A DNA stretch of 7,586 bases from an uncultured Bacilli bacterium (GTDB lineage Bacteria > Bacillota_I > Bacilli_A > RF39 > UBA660), in NCBI GenBank assembly GCA_947630415.1, contig CANRHM010000062.1:1-7586 (forward strand). The letters are read 5' to 3'. Made by a program: the position numbers and the translations under genes. The notes beneath the pieces are model-generated. The model made no database searches. It had not been told where the DNA came from and saw only the letters and a list, made by a program, of their open reading frames with translations. Below, one piece after another: positions 6,522 through 7,586 of the stretch (positions are counted from its first letter, which is position 1; each line of letters starts with the position of its first letter).

Positions 6522-6597
6522 GGGCTGTTAGCTCAGTTGGTAGAGCAACTGACTCTTAATCAGTGGGTCTAGGGTTCGAATCCCTAACAGCCCACCA
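6522..6597 (+). tRNA. tRNA-Lys (anticodon CTT)
   Basis: A full 76-nt cloverleaf can be drawn. The acceptor is GGGCTGT/ACAGCCC, the D-arm GCTC/GAGC, the anticodon stem ACTGA/TCAGT with loop CTCTTAA, and the T-arm TAGGG/CCCTA with loop TTCGAAT. The anticodon CTT at 6555-6557 reads AAG. CCA is encoded in the gene. Confidence 0.97.
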
Positions 6598-6607
6598 CTG
6601 GATTGTT

Positions 6608-6628
6608 AAGGATGTTATATCCTTTTTT
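6608..6628 (+). terminator. Hairpin and T-run between the two tRNAs
   Basis: AAGGAT (6608-6613) pairs with ATCCTT (6619-6624) around a 5-nt loop, followed by four more T. tRNA-Leu starts 16 nt after the T-run, leaving no space for a -35/-10 pair downstream. It may be a weak terminator that tunes the Lys/Leu tRNA ratio, or a processing signal. Confidence 0.5.
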
Positions 6629-6644
6629 ATTAGTTAAAATAAAT

Positions 6645-6729
6645 GCGAGGATGGCGGAATGGTAGACGCGCTACTTTGAGGTGGTAGTGGCTTATGGCCG
6701 TGGGAGTTCAAGTCTCCTTTCTCGCACCA
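6645..6729 (+). tRNA. tRNA-Leu (anticodon GAG)
   Basis: An 85-nt class II tRNA. The acceptor is GCGAGGA/TTCTCGC with one G-U, and the anticodon stem CTACT/GGTAG encloses loop TTGAGGT. The long variable arm GGC/GCC is typical of Leu, and the T-arm is GGGAG/CTCCT. Anticodon GAG at 6678-6680 reads CUC and CUU. CCA is encoded. Its last 6 nt open the direct repeat described next. Confidence 0.96.
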
Positions 6730-6813
6730 GATAGATACCAAACTCGGACTAGTACAGTTCGAGTTTTAAAATGATTAAATTTATGTTAAAATATTTTATG
6801 GAAGAATTGATGT
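6724..6813 (+). repeat. Direct repeat copy 1 (tRNA-Leu tail, terminator, promoter-like region)
   Basis: Ninety bases match 7497-7586 at a constant offset of 773. There are three differences, all transitions (at 6730, 6738 and 6752), and the last 60 or so bases are identical. The copy starts with GCACCA, the end of tRNA-Leu. It ends here only because copy 2 is cut by the window edge, so the true repeat may be longer. Confidence 0.95.
6740..6767 (+). terminator. Terminator after tRNA-Leu
   Basis: AAACTCGGACT (6740-6750) pairs with AGTTCGAGTTT (6756-6766) over 11 bp with one G-U and a 5-nt loop, followed by T and then AAAA. It lies 10 nt after the tRNA, where a tRNA operon terminator is expected. 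The T-run is short. Confidence 0.65.
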
Positions 6814-6827
6814 ATTATTCAATTTAG
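6798..6827 (+). pseudogene. Possible stump of a gene start inside direct repeat 1
   Basis: ATG at 6798 opens nine codons (MEELMYYSI) before a TAG. The first five codons lie in the repeat. In copy 2 the same ATG at 7571 runs out of the window with no stop seen. If the gene beyond 7586 starts there, this is a stump left by duplication. No ribosome binding site precedes the ATG in either copy, so it may be chance. Confidence 0.25.
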
Positions 6828-6927
6828 AAAACACACTTGTATATTGGCAAATATAATATAGTTTTTAATTATAATAAAAAATCTATTTATATTTCTAAGT
6901 GTTATGAAAGGGTAATTAAGGATTTTT
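6814..6927 (+). promoter_or_regulatory. AT-rich leader of the GNAT gene
   Basis: This 114-nt stretch is unique to the unit between the repeats. TATAAT at 6852-6857 is a good -10 candidate, but no -35 box stands at the right distance. AAGGA at 6918-6922, 5 nt before the ATG, is the ribosome binding site. Another start could come from the TTAAAAT in repeat 1 (near 6786-6792). No hairpin or ORF of note is visible. Confidence 0.4.
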
Positions 6928-7473
6928 ATGGAATCAAAGTATAATTTAACTTATGTCAAACTTGATAAAAATATGGTTGATATAGCGTTTGATATTCAAA
7001 AATCAATATGGCCAGAAGATCCAGACTATAATGATTTATATGACAAAGCAATCAATCCATTAGATGATAATTGCTTTTTCTTGGTTTATGATAAAGAAAA
7101 ATTAATAGGAATTACTGGTGTGGACGTTTTTAGAGAATATCCTGATACAATATGGCTAGACTGGTTTGCAATCTTACCACAATTTAGAAAAAGGGGCTAT
7201 GGAAAAAAAGTTTTACTTGATACTATAAATTATTGTAAACAGTTAAAAAGATATAAAAGTTTCAGGGTTGAAACAACATATTATGAAAATAGACCAGCTG
7301 TATTTTTATACGATAAAGTTATGCATTATAAGGAAAATTATACTGCAGAAGATACTAAGAATAATAAGACACACACGTTAATATATACTTATGTTCTAGA
7401 TGGAAAATTTGAACCATGGAATAATAAATATTTAGGTTTAAGAAAATATTATAATAGTTTAAGATTATTATAA
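6928..7473 (+). CDS. GNAT-family N-acetyltransferase
   Basis: It should transfer an acetyl group from acetyl-CoA to an amine; the substrate cannot be told from sequence. The 181 residues show the GNAT plan: an early helix with FDIQKSIWPED (21-31), the strand FFLVYDKEKLIGITGV (50-65), DWFAILPQFRKRGYGKKVL (78-96) with the acetyl-CoA pyrophosphate loop RKRGYG at 87-92, and a late NRPAVFLYDKVMHYKE (121-136) typical of motif B. The length is normal and nothing looks broken. It is very AT-rich: the 60 bases at 6961-7020 are 28% G+C and 7081-7140 are 27%, against 40% at 3901-3960 in ddl. It sits alone between two copies of a tRNA-Leu-tail repeat, which suggests transfer or a mobile cargo. A resistance, toxin or metabolic role are all open. 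Confidence 0.88.
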   Translation: MESKYNLTYVKLDKNMVDIAFDIQKSIWPEDPDYNDLYDKAINPLDDNCFFLVYDKEKLIGITGVDVFREYPDTIWLDWFAILPQFRKRGYGKKVLLDTINYCKQLKRYKSFRVETTYYENRPAVFLYDKVMHYKENYTAEDTKNNKTHTLIYTYVLDGKFEPWNNKYLGLRKYYNSLRLL

Positions 7474-7483
7474 GTTGTTGTAC

Positions 7484-7502
7484 GTCTTCCTTTAGGGCAC
7501 CA
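7484..7502 (+). pseudogene. Possible remnant of a tRNA 3' end ahead of repeat 2
   Basis: GTCTTCCTTTAGGGCACCA resembles the tRNA-Leu tail GTCTCCTTTCTCGCACCA at 6712-6729 if one base is inserted: GTCT, CCTTT and GCACCA agree while three bases before GCACCA differ. No cloverleaf can be drawn upstream, where the GNAT gene ends. It may be a decayed attachment-site copy of the tRNA end. The match is short. Confidence 0.4.
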
Positions 7503-7586
7503 AATAGATATCAAACTCGGACTAATACAGTTCGAGTTTTAAAATGATTAAATTTATGTTAAAATATTTTATGGAAGAATTGATGT
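7497..7586 (+). repeat. Direct repeat copy 2, cut by the window end
   Basis: It matches 6724-6813 with three transitions. It begins at GCACCA, 23 nt after the GNAT stop, and still matches at the final base of the window. It carries the second terminator and the ATG at 7571. Confidence 0.95.
7513..7540 (+). terminator. Terminator after the GNAT gene (copy of the tRNA-Leu terminator)
   Basis: This is the same 11-bp stem as at 6740-6766. The only change falls in the loop (AGTAC to AATAC), so pairing is fully kept. It would end GNAT transcription about 40 nt after the stop codon. Confidence 0.65.

Noticed and set aside
7474..7502. A complete second tRNA gene before repeat 2
   Set aside because: Only a tail-like stretch matches; no acceptor, D-arm or anticodon arm can be paired in the upstream GNAT coding sequence.
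1..7586. CRISPR array, riboswitch, or toxin-antitoxin/defence system
   Set aside because: No regularly spaced repeats, no recognisable riboswitch core, and no paired small genes are present.

Overview
The window reads as chromosome of a low-G+C Gram-positive bacterium (Bacillota). The genes are AT-rich with strong AGGAGG-type ribosome binding sites. UGA serves as a stop (the Mur ligase gene ends in TGA) and UGG encodes Trp, so there is no mycoplasma-type code. Protein style suggests an Erysipelotrichia/RF39-like gut lineage, but that assignment is inference only.

Layout. Positions 1-77 are the leader (5' exon) of a cell-wall gene pair and hold two hairpins. Positions 78 to about 1949 are a complete bacterial group IIC intron: a 5' GTGCG end, a ribozyme scaffold, a 435-aa reverse transcriptase/maturase without an endonuclease domain, then domains V and VI. 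An 8-nt match between the intron (194-201) and the last 8 nt of the 5' exon (70-77) fixes the 5' splice site. The intron sits directly in front of the ribosome binding site of a membrane-anchored MurF-type ligase (1962-3575). That gene is followed 6 nt later by D-Ala-D-Ala ligase (3582-4799). Ddl makes the dipeptide that MurF attaches to the peptidoglycan precursor, so the two form a functional pair. A superoxide dismutase of Mn/Fe type follows (4857-5450) and faces a minus-strand gene for a HExxH protein of unknown function (5477-6391) across a two-way terminator.

Right end. A strong promoter drives tRNA-Lys(CTT), then a small hairpin, then tRNA-Leu(GAG). A 90-bp segment starting in the last 6 nt of tRNA-Leu, and containing its terminator and a promoter-like stretch, is repeated at 7497-7586 with three substitutions. 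Between the copies lies a very AT-rich GNAT acetyltransferase gene. This looks like an acquired or duplicated one-gene unit with a 773-bp period at a tRNA 3' end. The second repeat runs off the window, so its true length is not visible.

Main points for a second look: the tRNA-Leu-flanked GNAT unit; the intron in the leader of an essential gene pair; the membrane extension on MurF; the Lys-Gly tandem-repeat tail on Ddl; and three hairpins that separate co-oriented genes with no room for a new promoter after them. I see no CRISPR array, riboswitch or defence system.
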